This document shows positions 47,439-56,958 of a stretch of 64,000 nucleotides of DNA, one piece after another. Source of the DNA: Bacillota bacterium (lineage in GTDB: Bacteria; Bacillota; Bacilli; Paenibacillales; UBA4045); contig JAEZQY010000018.1 in assembly GCA_023441055.1 (NCBI GenBank), forward strand, positions 186,001 to 250,000. Direction: 5' to 3'. Position 1 is the stretch's first letter. The number at the start of each line of letters is the position of its first letter. Below the pieces are notes generated by a model. That model did not search any database, was not told the origin of the DNA, and worked only from the letters and a program-made list of their open reading frames with translations. Both the position numbers and the translations under genes were made by a program.

Positions 47439-50400
47439 GTGGTTGGTGCAAACAAAAGAGTAAGGTTGTTCGTTCTACTATTAATATGTTTGGTCTTAAG
47501 CGGATGTGTTTCACAGAGCGTGTCCGTGACGTTCACCATCGATGGGGAGTCGAATCAATGGGTCGAGGAAAATAGGAAGATTCATCTTCGATTCTCCGAT
47601 GGTTCTACGGCAACAACATCGGACACGCAAACGAACAAGTCTTCGATTGAAATCCATAACGAGTTAGGCAAGACAATCGTCGGCGCATTCTTCAATGAAG
47701 GCGATGCGAGTTGGTTAGCGGGTTACGAATATCCAGACAGTTCTAGTGTTAAGGTATTAGAAGCTGGTAGCTCGAAGCCTGAGCGGCCTGCGATGTATGC
47801 CAGATATGTCTCACAAGCGACTAGCAGCTATGATTCCGCGTATATAGAATTTAAATTCGAAGTATTGGATGCCAACTCCCAACGGGTAGACAAGATGCAG
47901 GAAGTATTCGCTCATGCGGAAGGAGTTACGTTCTACAGTTCTGATGCTAAGGATACAAACCCGATAGGCTCCAAAACGGTAGCCGACGGATTCTCTTCCT
48001 ACACCGAGAGCGGAATCGTCTCGTTCCATATGGATCAAAGCGATCTGGCGAATGTGCCGCTGCGTCTGTTCAATGGTCCAAGATTGATCTATTCCTATGA
48101 CGATACGGATCTCAGCCGCTTGTCTCTCTCAAGCGGGGATTGGAGCTCCGCATTCATGCCGTGGACGACCGATTATACGGTTAGAATGTTGCGCAGTGAT
48201 AATGTGACTGTAACGGCCAGCGTGTATGATGGCGCAACGATGACGATTGGGGGTATTCCCGCGGTTGATGGGCAACCGATTGCTGTCAACCAGCTTGTTG
48301 ACGAGAGTAGCGTCCCTATTGTGGTGACTTCACCGGACGGTGCTAGATCGAAGACCTATACGATTGATATCTATTACGCAGATCCGATGAACGGGCTGGG
48401 CACCGAAGCGAGTCCGTATCAGATCGCAACTGCTGACCAGCTTATGCTGATTAGAGGTAACATGGGTCGCGATGTTCATTACGAGCTTGCCGGGAATATT
48501 GATCTGAGCGGCTATGCCTCAGCGGATTCGGGCAGAGGCTGGGAGCCGATCGGCACTAGGAATGCGCCGTTCGAGGCTAAGCTGAACGGCAGAGGGCATA
48601 CGATCTCGAATCTGACCGTGAATAGACCTAGTGAGCCCGCTACTGGACTATTCGGAACGCTGGGGTCTCACGCCCGTGTTGAACATGTTCGATTAGAGGG
48701 CGTCAACGTAATTGGCGGCGACTCTACAGGCGGTCTAGCCGGTATGAATAACGGGACGATTATTCATGGGGCTGTAGATGGAACAGTGTCCAGCGGAAGC
48801 AACAATAGTGGCGGGTTAGTTGGTTATCATACTGGTTTGATTGAACGCAGTCATGCTGTTGGAACTGTCAGCGGTTCTGGGGCCGTTGGCGGACTGATTG
48901 GCTATCAATCGAGTACCGGGAACGTGGAGGACAGCTACTCTGCGGTACATGTGTCAGGCGACTTTTATATTGGTGGTTTAATAGGCGAGGATTGGTCCAG
49001 ATCGATTGCAAGAAGCTACGCATCCGGTACGGTCAGCGCCAATACATCTGCACACGGGCACGGGTTGATTGGTAATGGTTATGATTCTGGGTATTTTGGA
49101 GTGGCGGAACACAGCTTCTATGATTCGGATAAGGCTGGTGCAATCCCTGATCCGTTGTATGCGAGAACAACTGCCCAGATGCAGACGGAATCGCTGTATA
49201 CAGATGCAGGCTGGAACTTCGAAGCGATATGGGAGATCGATATAACCCGCGATTATAAGTATCCGACTCTGAGGCAAGCCGTGTTCTTGCCTGATGCACC
49301 GCAGCTGACAGTCGCCGAATCCGGTGATGGCAAGGTTGGCTTGCAATGGACAAGCATATCGAATGCTTCCGGATACAAGCTGTACCAGAGCACGGAATCC
49401 GGCGTGTACAGCGAACCGCCCACCAGCGTAACGGGCACTGTGTACGAATCAGCAGGGTTGACGAACGGCAGCACTTATTATTATATTGTTCGGGCGACCA
49501 ATTCCGCAGGCGATAGTGTGAATTCCAATGAGGTGAGCGCTGTGCCGCTTGCCGGCGGTGGCGAGGACACCGGAGAGGGATCAGGCGACGATGAAGATAC
49601 AGACGTGACTCCGCAAGCTCCATCAGGGGAGGCGGATCAGCCGATTGCAGTTGAGCTTCGGGTGAATGGTCAAGCGGTGAAGCTCGGCCGAATTACTACC
49701 GCATCGGTTGGTGACCGAACGGAAACTACGATCGCTATTGATACTGTGAAGCAAGAAGAACTGCTCAGCGCGGCCGGTCATGGAGCGATCATCACCATTC
49801 CGTTCCGTTCAGAGACTGATATTGCGATTGGCGAGCTGACCGGTCAATTGGTCAAGAGCATGGAGCAGAGGCAAGCGATAGTGGAAATCCAGACGGCGAA
49901 TGCAACCTATAAGATGCCTGCCCAGCAAATTAACATAGAAGCAATAGTGGAGCAGTTTGGGACTGGGGTACAGCTTGAGGATTTGAAGATCCAGATTGCG
50001 ATTGCGAAGCCGGAAGCCGACACTATCAAGCTAGTTGAGCATGCAGCCGAAGAAGGTGGATTCTCACTTGTTGTGCCGCCGCTTAACTTCACAGTTAAAG
50101 CCTCCTATGGCGATGCGACGATAGAGCTCCATCAATTTAGCGCCTACGTGGAGAGGATGATCGCATTACCTGATGGCATCGATCCGAGCCAGATCACAAC
50201 CGCTGTTGTGATCGAGCCGGATGGAGCCATACGCCATGTGCCGACTCGTGTTGTGACGATAGACGGCAAGCATTATGCAGTTGTGAACAGCAGGACGAAC
50301 AGCACCTACGCTGTCATCTCGCATATTGCTGCTGCATTCAAGGACATAGAGGGGCATTGGGGCAAGTCGACCGTAAATGATATGGGCTCACGCTTCATTG

Positions 50401-50894
50401 TGAGCGGGATCGGCAACGGCTTGTACGATCCCGATCGAGCGATCACTCGCGCGGAGTTCGCAGCCATTATCGTTCGCGGGCTTGGACTGAAGCTCGAGAG
50501 CGGAGGCGCCGCGTTCACCGATGTAGCAGCAACCGCCTGGCACCATGCAGCGGTGCATACCGCTCATAAGTTCAGCATGATCAGCGGATTCGGCGATGAC
50601 AGCTTCCGTCCGGATGAGAACATTACCCGCGAACAAGCGATGGATATCCTCGCTCGGGCGATGAGGGTTACAGGGATGACGGTGAAGGTCAGCGAAGCGA
50701 ATGACGAGTTGCTGGCACCGTTCACGGATGCGGACAGTATATCGGCATGGGCGATCGACGGTGTGAAGAGCAGTCTGCAAGCCGGTCTCATTACAGGTCG
50801 GGGCGGCTCTGTACTCGCACCGAAGGCCTATGTGACACGAGCGGAAGTGGCTGTGATGATTCAGAAGCTGCTGATCGAAGCGGGATTGATCTGA
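47439..50894 (+). CDS. Large multi-domain surface lipoprotein with GLUG, Fn3 and three SLH domains
   Basis: The 1151-residue protein has a signal peptide with lipobox LSGC (Cys about 23). An N-terminal beta-rich region (about 25-205) is followed by a cadherin-like/Ig segment (SSAFMPWTTDYTVRML), then GLUG-type repeats (GGLAGMNNGTI, GGLVGYHTGLI, GGLIGYQSS, GGLIGEDWSRSIARSYASGTV; about 395-545). A fibronectin type III domain (about 610-700) precedes an acidic linker, and further beta domains run to about 970. Three S-layer homology domains end the protein (FKDIEGHWGKSTV, FTDVAATAWHHAAV, FTDADSISAWAID). It is thus lipid-anchored at one end and cell-wall-anchored at the other. GLUG repeats occur in bacterial adhesins. 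A GTG start at 47439 has GGGGTGG upstream. Confidence 0.9.
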   Translation: MVGANKRVRLFVLLLICLVLSGCVSQSVSVTFTIDGESNQWVEENRKIHLRFSDGSTATTSDTQTNKSSIEIHNELGKTIVGAFFNEGDASWLAGYEYPDSSSVKVLEAGSSKPERPAMYARYVSQATSSYDSAYIEFKFEVLDANSQRVDKMQEVFAHAEGVTFYSSDAKDTNPIGSKTVADGFSSYTESGIVSFHMDQSDLANVPLRLFNGPRLIYSYDDTDLSRLSLSSGDWSSAFMPWTTDYTVRMLRSDNVTVTASVYDGATMTIGGIPAVDGQPIAVNQLVDESSVPIVVTSPDGARSKTYTIDIYYADPMNGLGTEASPYQIATADQLMLIRGNMGRDVHYELAGNIDLSGYASADSGRGWEPIGTRNAPFEAKLNGRGHTISNLTVNRPSEPATGLFGTLGSHARVEHVRLEGVNVIGGDSTGGLAGMNNGTIIHGAVDGTVSSGSNNSGGLVGYHTGLIERSHAVGTVSGSGAVGGLIGYQSSTGNVEDSYSAVHVSGDFYIGGLIGEDWSRSIARSYASGTVSANTSAHGHGLIGNGYDSGYFGVAEHSFYDSDKAGAIPDPLYARTTAQMQTESLYTDAGWNFEAIWEIDITRDYKYPTLRQAVFLPDAPQLTVAESGDGKVGLQWTSISNASGYKLYQSTESGVYSEPPTSVTGTVYESAGLTNGSTYYYIVRATNSAGDSVNSNEVSAVPLAGGGEDTGEGSGDDEDTDVTPQAPSGEADQPIAVELRVNGQAVKLGRITTASVGDRTETTIAIDTVKQEELLSAAGHGAIITIPFRSETDIAIGELTGQLVKSMEQRQAIVEIQTANATYKMPAQQINIEAIVEQFGTGVQLEDLKIQIAIAKPEADTIKLVEHAAEEGGFSLVVPPLNFTVKASYGDATIELHQFSAYVERMIALPDGIDPSQITTAVVIEPDGAIRHVPTRVVTIDGKHYAVVNSRTNSTYAVISHIAAAFKDIEGHWGKSTVNDMGSRFIVSGIGNGLYDPDRAITRAEFAAIIVRGLGLKLESGGAAFTDVAATAWHHAAVHTAHKFSMISGFGDDSFRPDENITREQAMDILARAMRVTGMTVKVSEANDELLAPFTDADSISAWAIDGVKSSLQAGLITGRGGSVLAPKAYVTRAEVAVMIQKLLIEAGLI

Positions 50895-50907
50895 AGACAT
50901 GAAGCTA

Positions 50908-50947
50908 AACCGGCTGCCCCTTCTTAGAGAAGCGGCAGCCGGTTTTT
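50908..50947 (+). terminator. Terminator of the SLH lipoprotein gene
   Basis: AACCGGCTGCC (50908-50918) pairs perfectly with GGCAGCCGGTT (50934-50944), then TTT. Confidence 0.85.
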
Positions 50948-51027
50948 AGTGGTGCGATATGGGGTGTGCCGAGAAATACGTATCCGGTGATCGCGAAGTC
51001 GAGGCTTAGGGACTTGACCTGTTACGA

Positions 51028-51378
51028 TTATACCTTCAGCATCTCGCCATACTTGGTCAGCACGGTCAGCAGCGCAGCTTCGCTGATCGCGCGGGCCATG
51101 GTGGCGGATGTTACCTCAGCGTAGACGACCGCGTGATTGTCCATGATCTCGCAGGTCCATTCCTCCGGACGACCGAATAAATTAACGAACAGGCCGTCAT
51201 CGAGCAGCTTATCTATAAGATCATGCGCATGCGTCGGATTGCCCGCGGGATTCCAATCGGTCTTCACGGGCACCGCCTTTCGCCATTCATCGAAATTGGT
51301 GATGACCAATGCGTTCAGCTCCGGCAGCTTCAGTGTCTGCATCTTCTCGCTAATCTTCTCGATTACTTCTTCTTGCAT
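51028..51378 (-). CDS. Small protein with phage ABA-sandwich-like fold
   Basis: The 116 residues read as an alpha-beta-alpha protein: an N-terminal helical region, then HAHDLIDKLLDDGLFVNLF, a strand with WTCEIMDNHAVVYAEV, and a final helix MARAISEAALLTVLTKYG. This order and the ALLTV helix match the Phage_ABA_S family found in phage and Firmicutes genomes; function is unknown. AGGAGG lies 8 nt before the ATG at 51378 and only 2 nt before an ATG at 51384, so 51378 is chosen. It lies alone, convergent with the SLH gene. No other phage genes are nearby. Confidence 0.6.
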   Translation of the reverse strand: MQEEVIEKISEKMQTLKLPELNALVITNFDEWRKAVPVKTDWNPAGNPTHAHDLIDKLLDDGLFVNLFGRPEEWTCEIMDNHAVVYAEVTSATMARAISEAALLTVLTKYGEMLKV

Positions 51379-51510
51379 ATCCATTACCTCCTGGTATTCC
51401 TTATCTTAATTGCTGTTTCCGCGCAACACACTGCTGTTACTGTTCTTATCTTGTACTTTACTCGCTCTCCCATATAGTTTCAAGCGTACAGCCGGTATTC
51501 GCTGCCTGAT

Positions 51511-51699
51511 GAGATGTAGAATCTGCAGGTCAAACTCAAATTAATGGCTGAATAGTCGGGATGAGATGCAGTAACTGCAGGTTAAACACCCGAAACAGGC
51601 ATTCGCAGTCCGAATTACAGCATCTACCTGCAGATTCTGCATGTCAGAAGCATAAATTCCCGTTGGACAAGAAGTTAAGATGTATTTTCTGCAGGTCAA
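51511..51699. repeat. Intergenic repeat array, family A (four units)
   Basis: Units at 51511-51534, 51563-51587, 51624-51645 (opposite orientation) and 51678-51699 carry the pattern GATG-AnnnTCTGCAGGTCAA or its complement. Starts are 52, 61 and 54 bp apart. The array fills the 427-bp gap between the ABA-sandwich and nitrilase-type genes; its last unit ends about 105 bp before the start at 51806. Same family as 14793-14922. Confidence 0.75.
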
Positions 51700-51805
51700 T
51701 GTTCAGCTATCTTGGAGATTTCCCTTTTCCCGGTTTTGTGACACAATGGATGATAGGTACACCACATATACTCATGCTCATCTCAACAGGAGGTTATGGC
51801 TTACA

Positions 51806-52648
51806 ATGAAGATACGCGTATCCGCAGTTCAATACCATCTGCACACCATCTCGTCATTCGATCAATTCGCGGACAGGGTGGAGCATTATGTGAAGACGGC
51901 CGATGAATTCGGCTCCAACTTCGTGCTATTCCCAGAATTCTTGACAACTCAACTGCTCTCCATCGGCGCACAGCCGATCACCGAGCTGCCCAAGTATACT
52001 GAAGGCTACCGTCAGCTATTCAGCAAGCTTGCCGCAACCTATAATATGCATATTATAGGCGGTACCCATGTCATTCGCGAGGGTGACCAGCTGTACAATG
52101 CCGCGCATCTCTTCTATCCAGATGGATGTATCGCCGTGCAGAAGAAGCTGCATGTGACACCGACTGAGCGTGAGGAATGGAAGATGGGCGAGGGCGATGG
52201 ACTCGAGGTGTTCGACACCGCATTCGGGCGAATCGCCATGCTGACCTGCTACGATATCGAGTTCCCAGAGATCGTCCGCATGGTGCGGGCGCGGGGCGCT
52301 GATGTCATCTTCTGTCCGTCCTGCACAGACGATAAGCATGGCTTCTACCGGGTGCGCTACACCTGCCACGCTCGCACGATCGAGAATCAAGTGTATGTTG
52401 CGGTTACTGGCACGGTAGGCGCGCTTCCGAATGTAGATTTCATGCGGCTCAATTATGGACAAGCTGCGCTCATCGCGCCTAACGACATCCCATTCCCGCC
52501 GGCGGGGATCATCGTAGAAGGAGACTCTAATCAGGACATGATCGTAACCGGTGACTTCGACCTTGCCTTGCTGCAGGAAGTGCGCCAGAAGGGCTCCGTC
52601 ATGACCTGGCGGGATCGCCGCACAGACTTATACACGGATTGGGCGTAG
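51806..52648 (+). CDS. Carbon-nitrogen hydrolase (nitrilase superfamily)
   Basis: The 280-residue protein has the complete catalytic set of nitrilase superfamily enzymes: Glu44 in LFPEF, Lys114 in VQKKLHVTP and Cys148 in MLTCYDIEFPE. The family hydrolyses non-peptide C-N bonds (amides, nitriles). The ATG at 51806 starts the conserved strand KIRVSAVQYH; AGGAGG is 12 nt upstream, a long spacing. In many bacteria this domain is fused behind a GNAT domain in one protein of about 510 residues. Here the GNAT is a separate gene 17 bp downstream, in reverse order to the fusion. Confidence 0.9.
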   Translation: MKIRVSAVQYHLHTISSFDQFADRVEHYVKTADEFGSNFVLFPEFLTTQLLSIGAQPITELPKYTEGYRQLFSKLAATYNMHIIGGTHVIREGDQLYNAAHLFYPDGCIAVQKKLHVTPTEREEWKMGEGDGLEVFDTAFGRIAMLTCYDIEFPEIVRMVRARGADVIFCPSCTDDKHGFYRVRYTCHARTIENQVYVAVTGTVGALPNVDFMRLNYGQAALIAPNDIPFPPAGIIVEGDSNQDMIVTGDFDLALLQEVRQKGSVMTWRDRRTDLYTDWA

Positions 52649-52665
52649 CAGGGGGGGAGGGGACT

Positions 52666-53349
52666 ATGACCCATTATCGCAAAATACAATACACACACGC
52701 CCCAGACGGCCGTCCGGCTCAAGTGACCATCCGAAACTATGATCACTCCGATTTCTCAGCTCTCATCGATGTGCAGCGGGAGTGCTACCCGCCGCCATTC
52801 CCCGCTGAGCTCTGGTGGAACGAGGAACAGCTCGCCAATCATGTCGAGCTGTTCCCGGCGGGCGCGCTCTGCGCGGAGGTGGGCGGCAAGCTCGTCGGCT
52901 CCATGACGGCGCTCATCGTCCAGATGGATGCCGCCGAGCAGCAGCACAGCTGGTCTGAGGTCACTGATGAGGGCTACATCCGTACGCATAACCCTAACGG
53001 CAACACACTCTATATCGTGGATATCAGTGTCCGGCCATCCGCTCGCAAGCTCGGCATCGGCAAGCTACTCATGCAATCCATGTATGAGCTCGTCATCCAT
53101 CACAATCTTGACCGCTTGCTCGGTGGTGGACGCATGTCAGGCTATCACAAGGAGGCGCATCGGATGACGGCACAGGCCTATCTGTATGCCGTACTGCGCG
53201 GTGACTGCAGCGATCCCGTGATCAGCTTCCTCCTGCGCTGTGGGCGCGTGCCAATCGGAGTATCGGAGAATTACCTCGAGGACGAGGAATCCTGCAACTA
53301 TGCTGCGTTAATGGAGTGGCGAAATCCGTTTAAGACGATACGCGAATAG
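52666..53349 (+). CDS. GNAT-family acetyltransferase, partner of the carbon-nitrogen hydrolase
   Basis: The 227-residue protein contains a GNAT core: strand/helix with IRNYDHSDFSALIDVQRECYPPPFP, strand LVGSMTALIVQM, then LYIVDISVRPSARKLGIGKLLMQSMYE with an intact acetyl-CoA pyrophosphate loop (RKLGIGK). It resembles the GNAT half of bifunctional GNAT/carbon-nitrogen hydrolase proteins. GGGAGGGG precedes the ATG at 52666, and the hydrolase stop is 17 bp upstream, so they form an operon ended by a long hairpin. Substrate is unknown. Confidence 0.88.
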   Translation: MTHYRKIQYTHAPDGRPAQVTIRNYDHSDFSALIDVQRECYPPPFPAELWWNEEQLANHVELFPAGALCAEVGGKLVGSMTALIVQMDAAEQQHSWSEVTDEGYIRTHNPNGNTLYIVDISVRPSARKLGIGKLLMQSMYELVIHHNLDRLLGGGRMSGYHKEAHRMTAQAYLYAVLRGDCSDPVISFLLRCGRVPIGVSENYLEDEESCNYAALMEWRNPFKTIRE

Positions 53350-53352
53350 CGA

Positions 53353-53426
53353 AGAGACACCCTGATCATTCTGCAACGAAGACCCTCATTGTGAGTCGCC
53401 GTTCACCTGAATGGCAGGGTGTCTCT
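53353..53426 (+). terminator. Long-loop terminator of the hydrolase-GNAT operon
   Basis: AGAGACACCCTG (53353-53364) pairs perfectly with CAGGGTGTCTCT (53415-53426) across a 50-nt loop, then TTACTT. Confidence 0.7.
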
Positions 53427-53472
53427 TTACTTAGGCGCTCTGCGTGTGCGGGTGTAGATGGTGGTGGAGCTC

Positions 53473-53490
53473 AGATGCAGATTTGCACGT
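53473..53490. repeat. Single family A repeat unit
   Basis: AGATGCAGATTTGCACGTC-like copy, with the same GATGCA-n-TGCA spacing as the arrays at 14793 and 51511. It lies just past the stop of the beta-lactamase-type gene. Confidence 0.45.
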
Positions 53491-53492
53491 CT

Positions 53493-55547
53493 TCACTTAA
53501 CCATACGAATCTTGAACACGTCCCCTGCATCCCCGCCGAATACGATTAGTCCACCAGCCGGCAGCACAGCTGTATTGTCCTGGCTAGCTGCAGAGAAGTT
53601 GATGATCATCCCGTCCGTATCGTAGACAATGAAGCCGCCGCCCTCTGGTAGATCCACAGCCATCGTCTTATTCGCAGATTGCTCGTCGATCTTGAACCAC
53701 ACGGCGTGACCATCGGCTTGAATGGTGCAGGTGGATGCATGGCCGCCATAGATCGGCTTAACGGTATCCTCGCTGACGTAGGCTTCACCGTCAATGACTA
53801 GGTACTCCTTCGTGCCTGCCCGGTGGAAGGTAAAGTCGAAGGCATCTCTGCCGTTCATGACTGGAATTTCTACAGCGTTAACTGATGTGTTCTCATCCAC
53901 AATCCGCGTGCCATTCGCATACCCTTGCTCAATGTCCACATCAATATGCTTCGTCATGAGCGGCAAGGCTAGGAATGAGGAGGAATTAATCTTCTCATCC
54001 ACCGCATAGTAGTTCTTGCCGCTACGAGCTTCCCAAGCAGCTTTAGTAGATGCATCTAGCGGATTCGCATCCAGCTTCTGATGCTCGTAGGTGACGAGCA
54101 GGAGTTGACCGACACCGGGAAAGGTCAGATAAACGCGAAGTTTGAGATAGGTTAAGCCATTCGTTTGCTCCTCGAAGCTAATAATCGCACTGCCGTCATT
54201 GCTGGTGAATTGTCCATCTCCTGTGTACACATACTGCTGTGGAGGGATAATGCCGCCAAGCAGAGGGGCTAAGTCAATCATGCCATCCACAATTTGAATC
54301 GTAGTAGTCCCGCCAACTGTCCCATAATATCCAGCATAATTCAGCAGCTCAGCTGGCATCTCTGCTTTCACAGGAGGATTGAAGGTTACATCTGGCTGGA
54401 TGCTCTTAATCTTCCCTTGTTCCTCCAAGTAGGCTAGCAGCACATTCGAGGCGAATATGGTGTTATAGAGGGAGCTTCCCCCGGATGACAGCGCTGCGAT
54501 CGTGATCTTGTATTCCGGAATCGTGGTCAGCGTCGCATGATACATGTTGGTATCTCCGCCCTTGTTGAGCGCTGTAATGCCGTAGTCGCTGAACGGTGAC
54601 AAGCTGACCGCATCCCAACCAAGCCCATAGTTGAAGGTGTTCTTCTCATCGGGCACCCATATGCCATTCCGGTACTCTGGATGCTGCATCGCTCTAGCAG
54701 ATTGCTCAGACAGGATATCCTCATGTTCCCCGATCAATACTTCAGCGAACCTCGTTAATTCTTCAGCTGTGGAGTAGAGACCGCCGGCCCCAAGTACGTT
54801 GGTGTTCTCAGTGGGCAGCGCATAGTCCATCATGGGATAATACGTCTTGGCAAGCTGCTCGCGATCGAATGCATCCAGCGGAGTCTTGGTGTGCGTCAGA
54901 CCAAGCGGCGCGCTGATCCGTTGATTCAGAAATTCGCTGTAGCTGATGCCGGTTACTCGCTCCACTAATAGCTCCAGCAATTGAAACCCGTCGTTGCAGT
55001 AGACCGCATATTCACCGGGATCCGACTTCAGGCGCTCATGCTTCATGCGATCGAGCAATTCATCATGACTGCTCGTATCGTTGTCATCGAACAAGGTCGT
55101 ATTGGCATAATGCGTGCCATACAGACCGGACGTATGATTCATCAACATACGCGGTGTAATTTGCTTGTAGCGTTCATCGGCCATCGCAAAGTCCTCGATG
55201 TACGTTGTAAGCGGCGCATCGATGTCTACCAAGCCGTCATCCGCCAGCATCATCGTTGCGGCCGTGACAACCATCTTGCTCACCGAGCCTATTCCGAACA
55301 TCGTGTCCTCGGTGATCGGCTCGTTCGTCGCAACATCAGCTGAGCCTGCGCTGTCCGACAACGTGATAACACCATTGTCCATAATGGCATACTGGATGCC
55401 GCTTGCTCCATAGTGGGTGACGATCACCTCGGCTAGCTGCTTCGCCATCTCCTTATAGGATACGTCCGTATCTTGTGCGAAGATTGGCTTCATCGGGATT
55501 ACGATTAGTGAGACAACAATGATCACAGCGAACAGTTTCTTCAACAT
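53493..55547 (-). CDS. Secreted serine beta-lactamase-type hydrolase (PF00144)
   Basis: The 684-residue protein has a signal peptide (about 1-24; IPMKPIFAQ), then a class C beta-lactamase-like domain (about 30-390) with the SxxK motif SVSK (Ser88, Lys91), a Tyr-x-Asn in YCNDGF and a KGGD-type triad. A long C-terminal region (about 400-684) of beta structure lacks any motif I recognise. Family members include beta-lactamases, esterases and D-aminopeptidases acting outside the cell; the substrate is unknown. GAGGAGG precedes the ATG. A T-rich hairpin separates it from the AgrC-type kinase. Confidence 0.88.
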   Translation of the reverse strand: MLKKLFAVIIVVSLIVIPMKPIFAQDTDVSYKEMAKQLAEVIVTHYGASGIQYAIMDNGVITLSDSAGSADVATNEPITEDTMFGIGSVSKMVVTAATMMLADDGLVDIDAPLTTYIEDFAMADERYKQITPRMLMNHTSGLYGTHYANTTLFDDNDTSSHDELLDRMKHERLKSDPGEYAVYCNDGFQLLELLVERVTGISYSEFLNQRISAPLGLTHTKTPLDAFDREQLAKTYYPMMDYALPTENTNVLGAGGLYSTAEELTRFAEVLIGEHEDILSEQSARAMQHPEYRNGIWVPDEKNTFNYGLGWDAVSLSPFSDYGITALNKGGDTNMYHATLTTIPEYKITIAALSSGGSSLYNTIFASNVLLAYLEEQGKIKSIQPDVTFNPPVKAEMPAELLNYAGYYGTVGGTTTIQIVDGMIDLAPLLGGIIPPQQYVYTGDGQFTSNDGSAIISFEEQTNGLTYLKLRVYLTFPGVGQLLLVTYEHQKLDANPLDASTKAAWEARSGKNYYAVDEKINSSSFLALPLMTKHIDVDIEQGYANGTRIVDENTSVNAVEIPVMNGRDAFDFTFHRAGTKEYLVIDGEAYVSEDTVKPIYGGHASTCTIQADGHAVWFKIDEQSANKTMAVDLPEGGGFIVYDTDGMIINFSAASQDNTAVLPAGGLIVFGGDAGDVFKIRMVK

Positions 55548-55630
55548 GTCAATTCCTCCTCAAGTTTGGTCTGGCTTGCTTGCATCATATAACGAGGAGG
55601 AGCATCGCAACGAAAATAACCCTGAAACGA

Positions 55631-55666
55631 AAAAAACGATCCCTAAACAGCAATGGTTTAAGGATC
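55631..55666 (-). terminator. Terminator of the GHKL kinase/LytTR operon
   Basis: GATCCCTAAAC (55638-55648) pairs with GTTTAAGGATC (55656-55666), one mismatch; on the minus strand the hairpin is followed by GTTTTTTTC. Confidence 0.85.
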
Positions 55667-55673
55667 ATCTCTT

Positions 55674-56957
55674 CTAGAACGGCAGTAGAACCATGTTATT
55701 GAATACTTTATGCTTGGCTTCAATCGTCATGTTGCCGCCGTATTTGTCACAGATTCTTGCGATATTGGTCAGACCGATGCCATGGAATTCGGGGTTAGGT
55801 TTCTGACTGTTGAAGCTGACGGCTTCATGCTCCATATGATTCAGGATGTGAATGTACAGCGCAGATTCATCTGATGTTATTTTGATAAGCATATAGCGAT
55901 CCTCGGCCACCTTCACCTTCTTGGAAGCCTCGATTGCATTATCCAGCATATTCCCCAGCGCCACACAGAGATCATAACGGTCAATCCTGATATCCTGCTC
56001 ATATAGTCCCAGCTTCGTATCGATCCGAATCCCATTGGCTTGACCAATGTTAAGCGTATTCGTCACCAGCGCATCAATAACCAGATTGCCTGTATTCACG
56101 TGATGGTAGGCGCCTTCTATCTTACCTAGGGTTACTTTGATATGCTCGGCTGCCGCCTCCAGCTCATTGCGCTTAATACAAGCCTCGATATACAGCAAGT
56201 GCTGATTCGTATCATGAATGATCCGCTTGATCGATTTGAAGCTATGCACCGTCTTCTCATAATTCGCATCTTGATAGTCCATCTGATCCTGGAGCTGTTC
56301 ATTCTCATGTGCCACTTGAAACTTCTCGACGATCGTATCGAACACATAGATAATGCCTACATTCAAGAAGAGGGAGCCCATCACAGCGATAAAATAATAA
56401 AGATTCTTCTCACTATAATTCGTTAGCAGATTAAGCTGGTAAATGCTTATCAATGGAACGATCAGAAGAATAAGGTAGTACCGATAATGAAGCGAGAAGC
56501 GCTTGCGCTTGGCAATGAGACGTATAATCAGAATGACAGCGAACATGATTATACAGCTGAGGAAGATCGACTTGGTGAAGAGCAGCTGAGTCTGCTCATC
56601 TAGCAAGTCAAGGCTATTAAAGTCAACGGAATCGATCGCGCTGAAGATGTACAGGCCAATTAGATTAACCGTAGACATGAGTGCACCATACAGAATCGTG
56701 AAGATGAATTTCGTCTTCATCTCTACCTGATAGGATTGCGCTAGACAGAAGATGACGATGATGGCTAAGAGGGAAGATAAGTACGGATTTAGATACACAA
56801 CTAGATACAGGTAATTCAATGCCATATATAAAAGGATATATAGGATGCGATTGGGCTTGCGCGTGGATTTATCGAACACGGAGTTGAAGAAGAAGTTGTT
56901 CTGAAAGCACATCACGAGGACTACGGCGATAACGATAAGCGGGTTATTATGAATCAT
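55674..56957 (-). CDS. GHKL sensor histidine kinase (AgrC-like)
   Basis: The 427-residue protein has six or seven N-terminal membrane segments (about 5-205), a helical linker, a dimerisation segment with the phospho-acceptor His in IKRIIHDTNQHLLY, and a GHKL ATPase with LGNMLDNAIEASKK (N-box) and FHGIGLTNIARICDKYGG. This is the AgrC/SpdC type that usually detects a peptide. The ATG at 56957 is preferred over a TTG at 56966: GAGG lies 10 nt before the former and almost touches the latter. One nucleotide separates it from the regulator stop. No AgrD- or AgrB-like gene is next to it. Confidence 0.9.
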   Translation of the reverse strand: MIHNNPLIVIAVVLVMCFQNNFFFNSVFDKSTRKPNRILYILLYMALNYLYLVVYLNPYLSSLLAIIVIFCLAQSYQVEMKTKFIFTILYGALMSTVNLIGLYIFSAIDSVDFNSLDLLDEQTQLLFTKSIFLSCIIMFAVILIIRLIAKRKRFSLHYRYYLILLIVPLISIYQLNLLTNYSEKNLYYFIAVMGSLFLNVGIIYVFDTIVEKFQVAHENEQLQDQMDYQDANYEKTVHSFKSIKRIIHDTNQHLLYIEACIKRNELEAAAEHIKVTLGKIEGAYHHVNTGNLVIDALVTNTLNIGQANGIRIDTKLGLYEQDIRIDRYDLCVALGNMLDNAIEASKKVKVAEDRYMLIKITSDESALYIHILNHMEHEAVSFNSQKPNPEFHGIGLTNIARICDKYGGNMTIEAKHKVFNNMVLLPF

Positions 56958-56958
56958 A

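Noticed and set aside
51028..51378. Prophage signature from the ABA-sandwich-like gene
   Set aside because: A single small gene with no integrase, structural or lysis genes nearby; the family also occurs as isolated chromosomal genes.
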